Shown piece by piece: positions 53,558 to 62,403 of a DNA stretch of 64,000 nt. Origin of the DNA: Myxococcales bacterium (GTDB lineage: Bacteria; Myxococcota_A; Polyangia; Polyangiales; Ga0077539); contig JAUSAZ010000144.1 in NCBI GenBank assembly GCA_030652255.1, positions 1-64,000 of the forward strand. Reading direction: 5' to 3'. Within the stretch, counting starts at the first letter, position 1. The number at the start of each line of letters is the position of its first letter. The notes beneath the pieces are model-generated. The model worked only from the letters and a program-made list of their open reading frames with translations. It was not told the DNA's origin and did not search any database. The position numbers and the translations under genes are program-made.

Positions 53558-54853
53558 TCAGGGCGCGGGGCGGGCGGGCGCCGCGGGTCGGGCGGGCGCC
53601 GCGGGGCGCGCGGGCGGACGCGGGCGCGCACCGGGGCGGCCAGGGGCGGCGGTGGTCGCGCAGGCCGGGATGAGCGACAGGGCGACGCCCTCATCGGTGG
53701 GCATCCCCTCGCCGTCGAGCGCGGCGTAGGCGTCGATGCGGAGGCAGGCGTGGGGGGTCACCGCCGGCTCGTCGGCGGCCATCGCCTGCGCGTGGGCCTG
53801 GGCCGCCTCCGCAGGGGCGGTGAAGGGGCGCGCGGTGATGCCCGTGCACCCGATGACGGCGCTCCAGCGGGTGCCGAGCGGCTGCGAGGGGACGATGCAG
53901 GCGTTGGGGTCGACCGCGACCGGCGCGGCGTTCTCGTCCTCTTCGCCCTCCATCCCCATGGCCTCCGGCGGCGGGCCGTAGAGCTCCGCCGGGGTCTCCC
54001 TCGCCTCGGGGAACGACGCCGCGACGATGGCGCGCAGCTGCTCCATCGTCCACCGGACGGCGGCCTCGCGCGCCTGCGGATCGGCCGGGTCGGCGGCGCT
54101 CTGGTTCTCCAGCTCCCACCACTGGGTGAGGCCGCGGTTGCGCATCACGGTGAACACCTGGTTGACGTTGCGCTCGGTGCCGACGCGCACCATGTCGAGG
54201 CTGAGCGTGGCGCGGCGCGGGAGCGCGCTGCGGCCCGGCACCGGGATGAAGAAGTCCTGCGCGTAGTCCTTGCGGCAGTGAGAGGCGCGGCACTGCGGCG
54301 GCGCGTTCTCGAAGGCGGCGCCGAACTCGGGGTTGCCCTGGACGATCTCTCCGACGCCGCGGCCCCATGCGTTGAGGCCGCCGAAGAGTCGGATCCAGCG
54401 GTTGAAGGACGTGCGCCCCCAGAGCCGGGCCCGCGCCGCGGTGGCCGCAAGCTCGGCCTCACGCCTCGCGCCGTCGGCGGCCTCGGCGGCGCGCCGGGCG
54501 GCCTCGGACTCCGCGCGGGTGCGCTCGTACACCGCGAGGCGCTGCCGGGCCTCCTCCACGTGCGTGCCCGCGGGGAAGGAGCGGAGATATTCATTGAGCC
54601 CGTCGAGGGAGGCGCGGTGGTCGGCCCAGTAGTCCTCCTCGGTGGCGTTGATGACCGACTGGACCTCCGGGCGGAAGCGCCCGTTGGGCTGCGCCTGGAG
54701 GTACTCGCTCGCGGCCGCGAGCCGGTCGGACCCCTCGGCGGCGTAGCGGAAATTCCGGTAGGCGGCGTAGTCCGCGCGGGACGAAACGACGCGGCAGCCC
54801 GCGACGGTGATCGCCGCCACCGCCACCGCCCTCAACGTGTCTCTGGAACGCAT
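53558..54853 (-). CDS. Lipoprotein, unknown, with Pro/Arg/Ala-rich tail
   Basis: Protein of 431 aa with lipobox at Cys20 (TVAGC). Residues 25-135 are helical with tetratricopeptide-like character, the middle part is unrecognised with three to five Cys, and the last 30 residues are a low-complexity Pro/Arg/Ala tail encoded by GC-rich short repeats (53563-53650). AGAAGG precedes the ATG. It lies 28 nt after the 54882 gene and is probably co-transcribed with it. Confidence 0.65.
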   Translation of the reverse strand: MRSRDTLRAVAVAAITVAGCRVVSSRADYAAYRNFRYAAEGSDRLAAASEYLQAQPNGRFRPEVQSVINATEEDYWADHRASLDGLNEYLRSFPAGTHVEEARQRLAVYERTRAESEAARRAAEAADGARREAELAATAARARLWGRTSFNRWIRLFGGLNAWGRGVGEIVQGNPEFGAAFENAPPQCRASHCRKDYAQDFFIPVPGRSALPRRATLSLDMVRVGTERNVNQVFTVMRNRGLTQWWELENQSAADPADPQAREAAVRWTMEQLRAIVAASFPEARETPAELYGPPPEAMGMEGEEDENAAPVAVDPNACIVPSQPLGTRWSAVIGCTGITARPFTAPAEAAQAHAQAMAADEPAVTPHACLRIDAYAALDGEGMPTDEGVALSLIPACATTAAPGRPGARPRPPARPAAPARPAAPARPAP

Positions 54854-54881
54854 GTCTGGACCTTCTGTTGCTACGCGGGTG

Positions 54882-55409
54882 TCAGGGCGCGCCGGTGCAC
54901 GTGCCGACGTCGCGGCAGAGGGCGGTGCACGACGAGGGCGGGTTGCGGATGACGTCCGGCAGGCTGTTGCACGACGTCTCCTCGATGGCGTGGCCGCACG
55001 CCGTGATGTCGCCCTGGAACGCCCCGCAGAACTCACCCTGGTAGGTGGTGCAGGAGTGCGGGCAGGCGTTGGTGCCGAAGAGGTCTTGCCGGATGTTGCC
55101 GCGGATGCACTGGATGAACGCCGGCTCGGAGTCGTTGGTGCAGTCGGGCCCGGGGTTGGAGATCGAGCGGCAGAGCACGCCGCACTCCCGCAGGCGGAAG
55201 CACAGGTGCGAGCACATGCCCTGATCGAAGTAGTCGTACTCCGCCTCGGACTGCGTGCCGGGGATGTCGACGTTGGCGTTCTCGCTGCCGCAGCCGCCGA
55301 CGTCGCCCGGGGTGGGCGCCGCGATGAAGGCAGTGGAGATCACCAGGACGGCGAGGGCCGTCCAGCGGGGGCGCCGGGGCGCGGGGGTGGGGTTGGTCAC
55401 GGCCGTCAC
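54882..55409 (-). CDS. Secreted Cys-rich protein, unknown
   Basis: Protein of 175 aa with an N-terminal hydrophobic segment (about 14-30) that could be a signal peptide or anchor. The mature part carries about 17 Cys in spaced pairs (for example CSHLCFRLRECGVLC and CTALCRDVGTC). No family recognised. The GTG start overlaps the stop of the upstream 55406 gene by 4 nt, so the two are translationally coupled. Confidence 0.7.
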   Translation of the reverse strand: MTAVTNPTPAPRRPRWTALAVLVISTAFIAAPTPGDVGGCGSENANVDIPGTQSEAEYDYFDQGMCSHLCFRLRECGVLCRSISNPGPDCTNDSEPAFIQCIRGNIRQDLFGTNACPHSCTTYQGEFCGAFQGDITACGHAIEETSCNSLPDVIRNPPSSCTALCRDVGTCTGAP

Positions 55410-56089
55410 GGGAGCACCTCGTAGTCCACCAGGATGCCGACGCCGCCACCGATGATCGGGTAGATCGAGCCGCCGTTGCCCAGGTACAGGTCGAAGATGG
55501 CCTCGGCGGTGACCGCGAGGCCCGAGCGCACGTAGAACGCAGCGCCGGCTGCCACCTCGAAGCCCACCGAGAGCTCGGGGCAGTAGCCCCAGCCTGGCGG
55601 GTACACCACGCCGCGGTTGGCCGCGATGCCGCTGCCGACCCACTGCGGGCTGCCCGCCGGCACCATGAGCCCGGGCGAGCGCTGGCAGGCGCCGCGGGTG
55701 ATGAGCAGCGGGACATCGACGCGCGCGTGCGCGGCGATGACGTCGGTGAAGCGGCGATAGATCTGCACGCCGGGCTGCACGGCGATCTGCGCCCCGTTGC
55801 CGTCGATGCCACCCTGGAGCCCGAGCGACGGGCCCAGCAGGAACTTCCCGAGGTGCAGGAACGCGTACGTGCCCTGCACCAGCACCGACGGGGGCGACAG
55901 CACGCCGTACGAGAACGGGTCGCGCAGGCGTGCCCCGATGCCGAACTGCGTGCGAACGAGGATGTGCCGCTCGCTCGGGTGCACCGTCCATCCGCTGGAG
56001 GGCGCCGGGGGGTCGCTGACGTCTTGCGCAGCGGCGGGGAGAGCGGCCAGGACGAGCCCGACTGCGAAGAGGAAAGCGCGCGTTTTCAC
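55406..56089 (-). CDS. Predicted outer-membrane beta-barrel protein
   Basis: Protein of 227 aa with a GTG start and a clear signal peptide (cleavage near PAAAQD). The mature part alternates polar and aromatic residues in beta-strand-like stretches and ends in DYEVLP, consistent with a small outer-membrane barrel of the OmpW/porin-like type. The ligand is unknown. TACCAT, a -10-like hexamer, is 9 nt upstream. First gene of the 56089-53558 operon. Confidence 0.7.
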   Translation of the reverse strand: MKTRAFLFAVGLVLAALPAAAQDVSDPPAPSSGWTVHPSERHILVRTQFGIGARLRDPFSYGVLSPPSVLVQGTYAFLHLGKFLLGPSLGLQGGIDGNGAQIAVQPGVQIYRRFTDVIAAHARVDVPLLITRGACQRSPGLMVPAGSPQWVGSGIAANRGVVYPPGWGYCPELSVGFEVAAGAAFYVRSGLAVTAEAIFDLYLGNGGSIYPIIGGGVGILVDYEVLP

Positions 56090-56098
56090 CGTGCGCGC

Positions 56099-56104
56099 AT
56101 GGTA
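56099..56104 (-). promoter_or_regulatory. TACCAT -10-like hexamer for the beta-barrel gene
   Basis: Read on the minus strand, TACCAT ends 9 nt before the GTG start of the 55406-56089 gene, with no Shine-Dalgarno between. It lies within 40 nt of the divergent 56141 gene start. Confidence 0.3.
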
Positions 56105-56140
56105 GACACGGCCCCGCGCCCATCGTCAACGGAGCAGTGC

Positions 56141-56788
56141 GTGCCCACGAGCAAGAGGCCTTCCCTGCGGTCCACGTGTCTCGTCGGCCTGGCGTGCGTG
56201 CTGGCGTCCGGGTGCCCGGCATCGCCGCCGCCGGCGCCCGACGCCGGCCCGGCGACGCGCGTGACGACCGCCGACGCCGGCCCGCGCCCCCGCGCTCGAC
56301 GAGGTCGTCGACGCCGGCCGCGCGCCCACCCCGGCGGCGCCCAGGTCGCGGCCAGCGCGCCGGGTGAGCTGCCGCTCGCCGACGACGAGGAGGGCCCCGC
56401 GCCGCCGCGCCCGCGGATGGTGGAGACCGGGCCGGTGCTCACCGAAGACCTCGGCCCGCCGCCCTCGATGGAGCTCGACATGACGCAGGGAGCGCAGGGA
56501 CCGATGGGTCTCGAGACGGGTCAGATCCGCCGGGCGATGGATCCGCTGCTGCCGCGCATGGCCGCCTGCGCCGCGGCGACGGCAGACGCCGACGGCCACG
56601 GCGCGCGGGGGCGGGTCAACGTGCGGATGCGGGTGCACGGGGACGGTCGGCCCGTGGCGGCGCGGGTGAGCGGCGGAGGGGGTACGGGGGAGTTCGTGCT
56701 CTGCGTGCGGCGGGTGGTGGCGTCGGCGCGCTTCGACCGCTTCGCCGGCCCCGACGTCTTCGCGACGTGGGGCTTCGACGTGGACTGA
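56141..56788 (+). CDS. Lipoprotein with AgmX/PglI- or TonB-like C-terminal domain
   Basis: Protein of 215 aa with lipobox at Cys25 (VLASGC). The middle is Pro/Arg/Ala-rich. The C-terminal 75 residues (QIRRAMDPLLPRMAACAAATA, RVNVRMRVHGDGRPVAARVSG, CVRRVVASARFDRF) fit the TonB-like fold found in AgmX/PglI gliding-motility proteins and in energy-transducer TonB C-termini. GTG 56141 is preferred to ATG 56099 because GGAG lies 7 nt before it and the signal peptide follows directly. It is divergent from the beta-barrel gene. Confidence 0.65.
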   Translation: MPTSKRPSLRSTCLVGLACVLASGCPASPPPAPDAGPATRVTTADAGPRPRARRGRRRRPRAHPGGAQVAASAPGELPLADDEEGPAPPRPRMVETGPVLTEDLGPPPSMELDMTQGAQGPMGLETGQIRRAMDPLLPRMAACAAATADADGHGARGRVNVRMRVHGDGRPVAARVSGGGGTGEFVLCVRRVVASARFDRFAGPDVFATWGFDVD

Positions 56789-56795
56789 CGCCCGC

Positions 56796-59615
56796 TCAGC
56801 GGATGGAGCGGTAGTAGATGTCGCCGTTGACGCCGCCGCGGCGGTCGACCCAGACGACGTGCGCGACGGGGTTGGAGCCGATGAGGGTGGCGAGCACCGA
56901 GGGCGTGGCGCTGTCGATGGTGGTCGCCGCGGAGTCGAGACGGAGGTCGAGCGGCTGGAAGAGCGCGCCGCCGTCGAGGGAGTAGTTGGCGTAGATGTCG
57001 AGCGACCCGTTGCGGTCGTCGGCCCACACGGCATAGACGGCGAGGCCCGCGTTGGCGGCGGTGACGTTGTAGGCGCGCGAGCGGCCCGGGGCGCCCGCCA
57101 TCACCTGCACGTCGCGCGTCGGGAAGACGCGGCCGGTGGTGCGCGAGGCGTACACGTTGGGCAGGCCCCAGCGGAACTCCTGCCAGACCACCGAGAACTC
57201 GCCCCCCGGGAGGGACATCACGACCGGACGGAGCGAGTCGTGCGGGAAGGGGTCGGCGTCGACGCGCACATCGGCGGGCCGCCAGCGGGCGCCGGAGTCC
57301 GTCGAGACGTTGGCGTAGATGTCGTAGGCGTCGTTGGCGCGCACGTCCTGCCAGGCCACCAGCACGTTGCCGGCGGCGTCGGCGGCCACCGAGGGCTCCT
57401 CGCTGGCGTGGGTGCCCGCGGGGTCGGTGTCGAGCCGCACCTCGGGGCCCGGCCAGGTGAGGCCGCCGTCGGCGCTGGTGCGGAAGTAGATGTCCGTCCC
57501 CTCGCCCGAGCGGTTGTCGCGCCAGACGAGGTACGCGCGGTTGCCCACCGCGACGAGGTCGGGCGTCGAGGCCACGCTGGTGGTCGACCCGCCGGTGTCG
57601 ATCTGTAGCGGCGCCGACCAGGTGGTGCCGTTGGTCGACGTCGATGCGAAGAGGTGGCGGCCGCGGTTGGAGAAGAGCACCTCCCAGACGGCCAGGTAGC
57701 CGCGCGTGGTGGGCACGAGCTCGATGTTGAACGAGTCGTTGTTCTGCCCGGGGTTCACGCGGAAATCGCTGCCCCCCCAGGTGCCGCCCGAGGCGGTCGA
57801 GGCGTTGCCGAAGACCTGGCGGTAGTCCGTCGGGTTGTTGCCCGAGGCGGGGCGGAAGTCCCCCCAGAGGGCGGCGAGGCCGGTGCCGCCGTTGGGCCAC
57901 GCGAGCCGCGGCTGCACGCTCGCGAAGGAGCCCGCGGTGTTGGTGTCGAGGCGCACCTCGGGCAGCCACGAGCCGCCCCCGTTGGTGGTGCGCGCGAAGT
58001 ACACGTCGCTCGCCCCGCTCCGGCGGTCGATGAACACCACGCCGATGTTGTTGCCCGCCCCGGAGAGGTGCGGCTGGATGGAGTTGAGCGCGCTGGAGTC
58101 GATGCGCACGTCCGTCGCCGGCGCCAGCGCCTGGCAGCCCTCGTCCACCCGGGCGTCGCAGTTGTTGTCGAGCCCGTCGCAGTAGGCCTCGTTGTCGAGG
58201 TCGCGGTACGTCGTGGGGTAGGTGCAGCCCCAGCCCGCGGCGCCGTTGCAGATCGGACGCGCCGTCGCGCACACCCCCCGCCCCTCGGTGCCGCGACGGT
58301 TGCAGCGCAGCGACGCGGGCGCCGCGAGGCCCTCGTCGATGAGCCCGTCGCAGTCGTTGTCGAGCCCGTCGCAGACCTCCGTGCCGGCGCCCGTGCCGCC
58401 GCTGCACGCGATGCGGCCCGCCACGCAGGCGAAGCGGCCGAAGGTGCAGGCGCCGACGTTGTTGCCGCACACCGCGAGCGGCCCGGTGCCCGGGATGACG
58501 CCGCCCGCCGGCGCGTCGTCGACCACGCCGTTGCAGTCGTCGTCGAGGTTGTTGCAGATCTCCGCGCCCGGCGCCGAGCCGCCGACGCAGCGCAGCGCGC
58601 CGCGCTCGCACACGAAGGTGCCCGGGCGGCACACGCCCATGCTCGGCCCGCAGGCCGTGCCCACCATCGCGGGCATCTCGTCGGTCATCCCGTCGCAGTC
58701 GTTGTCGCGGCCGTCGCACACCTCCGGGCCCATCGCGCCGGTGGCGTCGCCGCAGGAGAGCTCGCACCCGTCCGTCGGGTCGCCGTTGCGGTCGACGAAG
58801 CCGCGCGCGCAGCTCGCCACCCGGCACGTCCCCGCCATGCACGCCGCGGTCGCGTTGACCGCGGGGCACACCCGCCCGCAGCCGCCGCAGTTGGCCACGT
58901 CGGTCATGGTGTTGAAGCCGTTGTCCGTGGTGCCGTCGCAGTCGTTGTCTCGGCCGTCGCACACCTCCGGGCCCGACGCGGTGCACTCGTACTCGCAGCC
59001 GTTGGCCGGGTCGCGGTCGCGGTCGACGGCGCCCGCGCGGCATGCCCCCATCCGGCAGACGCTCGCCACGCAGGCCGCCTCGGCGCGGTCGAAGACGCAC
59101 GCGTTGCCGCAGCGGCCGCAGTTGATGGCGCTGGTCGTGAGGTCGAAGCCCTCGTCGGTGAGCCCGTTGCAGTCGTTGTCGAGGCCGTCGCAGACCTCGG
59201 CGCCCGTCGACGAGCACTCGTACTCGCACCCGTTGGCGGGCATGCGGTCGAGGTCGACGAAGCCCACGTCGCACTGCCGGTAGCCGCAGGTGCCCATCGC
59301 GCAGGCCGGCACGGCGTGGGCCGGGGCGCAGGCGTTGCCGCAGGCGCCGCAGTTGCGCGGGTCGGCGGAGACGTCGAAGCCCTCGTCGATCATCCCGTCG
59401 CAGTCGTTGTCGCGCCGGTCGCAGATCTCTGCGCCGGAGGGGACGCAGGTGCCCGCCTCGACCGGGGGTGTGATGCCGTTGTCGCGGATGGGCGCGACGT
59501 CGCGCACGTTGACGAGCCCGCCGTCGCCGGTGGCGCAGTTGAGGCAGTAGGGCTCCGGCGCGCAGCCGATCGAGGAGAGGAGCAGCGCGGTCGAGCCGAG
59601 CAGCAGGCGCTTCAT
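56796..59615 (-). CDS. Lipoprotein with MopE-type repeats and sialidase/BNR-like repeats
   Basis: Protein of 939 aa with lipobox at Cys18 (LLSSIGC). Residues about 60-510 hold around eight MopE-type repeats (for example EVCDGLDNDCNGLTDEG and EVCDGRDNDCDGMTDE), with extra Cys pairs between them. Residues about 510-939 are repeats of the BNR/sialidase type (IDRRSGASDVYFARTTNGGG, SWLPEVRLDT), where Asp-box-like stretches alternate with strands. ATG 59615 overlaps the stop of the upstream 59612 gene, and GGGAGG precedes it. It may bind metals or surface ligands; no enzymatic residues of a true sialidase can be confirmed. Confidence 0.85.
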   Translation of the reverse strand: MKRLLLGSTALLLSSIGCAPEPYCLNCATGDGGLVNVRDVAPIRDNGITPPVEAGTCVPSGAEICDRRDNDCDGMIDEGFDVSADPRNCGACGNACAPAHAVPACAMGTCGYRQCDVGFVDLDRMPANGCEYECSSTGAEVCDGLDNDCNGLTDEGFDLTTSAINCGRCGNACVFDRAEAACVASVCRMGACRAGAVDRDRDPANGCEYECTASGPEVCDGRDNDCDGTTDNGFNTMTDVANCGGCGRVCPAVNATAACMAGTCRVASCARGFVDRNGDPTDGCELSCGDATGAMGPEVCDGRDNDCDGMTDEMPAMVGTACGPSMGVCRPGTFVCERGALRCVGGSAPGAEICNNLDDDCNGVVDDAPAGGVIPGTGPLAVCGNNVGACTFGRFACVAGRIACSGGTGAGTEVCDGLDNDCDGLIDEGLAAPASLRCNRRGTEGRGVCATARPICNGAAGWGCTYPTTYRDLDNEAYCDGLDNNCDARVDEGCQALAPATDVRIDSSALNSIQPHLSGAGNNIGVVFIDRRSGASDVYFARTTNGGGSWLPEVRLDTNTAGSFASVQPRLAWPNGGTGLAALWGDFRPASGNNPTDYRQVFGNASTASGGTWGGSDFRVNPGQNNDSFNIELVPTTRGYLAVWEVLFSNRGRHLFASTSTNGTTWSAPLQIDTGGSTTSVASTPDLVAVGNRAYLVWRDNRSGEGTDIYFRTSADGGLTWPGPEVRLDTDPAGTHASEEPSVAADAAGNVLVAWQDVRANDAYDIYANVSTDSGARWRPADVRVDADPFPHDSLRPVVMSLPGGEFSVVWQEFRWGLPNVYASRTTGRVFPTRDVQVMAGAPGRSRAYNVTAANAGLAVYAVWADDRNGSLDIYANYSLDGGALFQPLDLRLDSAATTIDSATPSVLATLIGSNPVAHVVWVDRRGGVNGDIYYRSIR

Positions 59616-62242
59616 CGCGCACCTCCCGCGACGCTCGGAGGCTGTCGTCTCCGGCGCCGCAGCCCGCCGAGCGCCGCGCCGAGCGCGAGCGCCCACCAGC
59701 CCGAAGGGGCGCTCGTCGGGCGCGCCGTCACCGAGCAGCCGCCGCCCGAGCCGATGACCCGGTCGCGGACCAGCGGGGTGAGCGTCGGGTCGACGCACTG
59801 GCCGTTGCGGCACACCACGTTGTTGCCGCCGCCGCACACCACGCCCGCGCAGGGGTCGTCGACGAGCACGCCGTTGCGGCACACGCGCCCGGGCTGGGTG
59901 CCGATGTTCTGGCAGGGGTCGGCCTGGCACACGCCGCGGCCGGACTGCACCACGCAGATGGAGCCGACCTCGCAGCGCACGCCCTGGCAGGGGTCGGCGA
60001 CGCACGCGCCGTCGACGCACGACTGCGTGGTCGGGCAGCGGGTGGTCGCGCAGGTCGGGACGCACTGCGCCTCGCCCGTCGCGGTGGGGCGGCAGAACTG
60101 GTTCGCAGGGCAGGTGCGCACGGCGCAGCCGTTGTTGACGCAGGTGCCGGCGCGGCAGAGCTGGCTGCCCGTGCACCCGAGGCCGTAGCAGGTGTTCTCC
60201 ACGCAGCGGGCGCGGCCGTCGCGCACGTTGCACACCTGGCCGGTGGGGCACATCATCGCGGCGCACTGGTCGACGCAGCGGTCGTTCTGGCAGATCTGGG
60301 TGGGCGAGCAGATCTCCGCCCCGCACAGCGGCGGCACGCAGAAGTTCTCGCTGTTGCACACCAGCCCGATGGAGCACGGGAACTCCCCGGGCAGGCACGG
60401 CGTCCGGCACTGGCACGCCACGCAGCGACCGCCGCCCGGGCACAGGCCCCCGGCGCCCGGCGCGTCCTCGTCGATCATCCCGTCGCAGTCGTCGTCCATG
60501 CAGTTGCAGCGCTCGGGCGTGCCGAGCACGCCCCCCTCGCACGCGAGCCGCCCGGCGCGGCAGCGCAGCGTCCCCGCGCGGCAGAGCGGCGCCCCGTCGG
60601 CGCCCGTCATGCACGCGGCGCCACCGCCGGGGTTGCCCTCGTCGATGAGCCCGTTGCAGTTGTTGTCGAGGCCGTCGCAGGTCTCGTCCCGGCGCATCGA
60701 CTCGTCGGCGTTGCAGACGAAGCGCCCGCCGCGGCACTCGAAGGTGCCCGCCCGGCACACGCCGAGCGCGAGGCCGCAGGTGCCCGCCGAGGGGATTCCG
60801 TTGTCCACCGTGCCGTCGCAGTCGTTGTCGACCCCGTCGCACACCTCGGGGCGCGGCTGCGGGGCGTTGCACACGAAGCGCCCGCCCACGCACACCGCCA
60901 TCCCGGGGCCGCAGCGCAGCTCGCCCGCCGCGCAGGGACGGGCGGGCACGCCCTCGTCCACCATGCCGTCGCAGTCGTTGTCGACCCCGTCGCAGACCTC
61001 CGTCGCGGGGGACGGCGCCGAGCAGCTACCCCAGGCGCCCGCGGCGCACACCTCGCGGCCCGACCCGCAGGACGTGGCGCACGGCCGCGACAGGCCATCG
61101 TCGATGCGGCCGTTGCAGTCGTTGTCGCGGTTGTCGCAGACCTCCGGGAGCGGCGCGGTGCTCACGCACCCGCCCCACGCGCCGGCGCTGCAGTACTGCG
61201 TCCCCGGCCCGCAGTCGCCGTTGCAGGCGCGCGAGACGCCCTCGTCGATGGTGCCGTTGCAGTTGTTGTCGATGTTGTCGCAGACCTCGCTCGTGGCCGG
61301 GCCCGGGGTGCAGGTCACCGTCATGCCGCCCTGGCAGGTGTTGACCGTGCGGAGGCACGCCCCGACGCCGCAGGTGGTGGTGCCGAGGCCGTCGTCGATC
61401 ATGCCGTTGCAGTTGTTGTCGCGGCCGTCGCAGGTCTCGGGCACCGGGTTGCACGCGGGCACCATGCCGATGGTGCGCACCAGCACGTCCTCGAAGTCGT
61501 TGTCGCCGCCGCGGAAGAGGTCTTCCCACCCGAAGTAGTACCCGTCGCGGAAGGTGCGCGACGAGTAGATGAGGAAGTGCACGTAGTCGCCGTCGTCGTT
61601 GATGCTGTTGTCGGTGGAGTACACGCGACGATCGGTGGCCGACTCCGCGGGGCAGTTGCTGTCCGAGCCCGTGGTCAGCGCTTCGGGGGTCATGATGTAG
61701 AAGGCGATGGGCCCGCCGCGCCACGCGCCCCGCGTGCGGAAGCAGTCGTAGTCGAGCTCGACGATGTTGGGGTTCACCCAGTGGGTGCAGGTGCCGTCGG
61801 GCGGGATGATCGCGCGCGGGCCGTTGTTGCAGGGGCAGTCGCAGGCCGCGACGACGTCACGACAGGCGAAGATCTGCCGCCGCGAGGCCGCCACGAAGGG
61901 GCTGTCGCCGACGTTGTACCAGCCGAAGCGGTTCTGGTAGCCGGCGCCCTCGCCCACCATCGTGAACTGCGCGATGCGGCGCCCGTCGCTGCGCACCGAG
62001 GGCACGAAGGTCTGCGGGGTGATGGCGGCGTTGGCGACGGCGTTGAGCACGCCGGGCCCCTCCCCGGGCGCCGGGTTGCTCGCCGTGGGAATGAGGTCGG
62101 CGCGCTTGTCGAGGCAGGTCTGCAGGGCGGTGTCTTGCGGCACGATGACCCCGTCGACCTGGTTGATGATCGCCTGCGCCGGCGCACCGAAGAGCGCGAA
62201 CACCCCGAACAGCGCCACGAAGAAACTCGTCCGGAACCGCAT
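59612..62242 (-). CDS. Secreted MopE-repeat protein with MYXO-CTERM-like sorting tail
   Basis: Protein of 876 aa with a Sec signal peptide (cleavage near PAQAII). Residues about 45-270 form a beta-rich domain with a Cys cluster (CRDVVAACDCPCNN) and a C-terminal piece (GWEDLFRGGDNDFEDVLVRT) like DUF4114. Then come about nine MopE-type repeats and Cys-rich disulfide modules. The last 50 residues contain a GGGCS motif, a hydrophobic span starting SGWWALALGAAL and an Arg cluster (RRRRR), the tripartite MYXO-CTERM pattern, plus a short extra tail. GGGAG lies 8 nt before the ATG. Its stop overlaps the start of the 56796 gene. Confidence 0.85.
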   Translation of the reverse strand: MRFRTSFFVALFGVFALFGAPAQAIINQVDGVIVPQDTALQTCLDKRADLIPTASNPAPGEGPGVLNAVANAAITPQTFVPSVRSDGRRIAQFTMVGEGAGYQNRFGWYNVGDSPFVAASRRQIFACRDVVAACDCPCNNGPRAIIPPDGTCTHWVNPNIVELDYDCFRTRGAWRGGPIAFYIMTPEALTTGSDSNCPAESATDRRVYSTDNSINDDGDYVHFLIYSSRTFRDGYYFGWEDLFRGGDNDFEDVLVRTIGMVPACNPVPETCDGRDNNCNGMIDDGLGTTTCGVGACLRTVNTCQGGMTVTCTPGPATSEVCDNIDNNCNGTIDEGVSRACNGDCGPGTQYCSAGAWGGCVSTAPLPEVCDNRDNDCNGRIDDGLSRPCATSCGSGREVCAAGAWGSCSAPSPATEVCDGVDNDCDGMVDEGVPARPCAAGELRCGPGMAVCVGGRFVCNAPQPRPEVCDGVDNDCDGTVDNGIPSAGTCGLALGVCRAGTFECRGGRFVCNADESMRRDETCDGLDNNCNGLIDEGNPGGGAACMTGADGAPLCRAGTLRCRAGRLACEGGVLGTPERCNCMDDDCDGMIDEDAPGAGGLCPGGGRCVACQCRTPCLPGEFPCSIGLVCNSENFCVPPLCGAEICSPTQICQNDRCVDQCAAMMCPTGQVCNVRDGRARCVENTCYGLGCTGSQLCRAGTCVNNGCAVRTCPANQFCRPTATGEAQCVPTCATTRCPTTQSCVDGACVADPCQGVRCEVGSICVVQSGRGVCQADPCQNIGTQPGRVCRNGVLVDDPCAGVVCGGGNNVVCRNGQCVDPTLTPLVRDRVIGSGGGCSVTARPTSAPSGWWALALGAALGGLRRRRRQPPSVAGGAR

Positions 62243-62403
62243 TGCTCTGCTCCCGCGCCGCTCGGCACGCCCTGCCATCGAAGGCCTGAGACCGCCTCGG
62301 ACTCTGGCACTGTCCCCGATTTGCCTCAAGACACTCCTATGGCGCCGCGCACCGCAGTGCCTTGTGCGCGCCGCCCCGACGGTCAAGGCCCTCCCGGCAC
62401 AGC

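Noticed and set aside
58100..61450. CRISPR-like short repeats of the type GTCGCAGTCGTTGTC at irregular spacing
   Set aside because: They lie in frame inside two MopE-repeat genes and encode the recurring Cys-Asp-Gly-x-Asp-Asn-Asp-Cys motif; spacing and flanks are not those of a CRISPR array.
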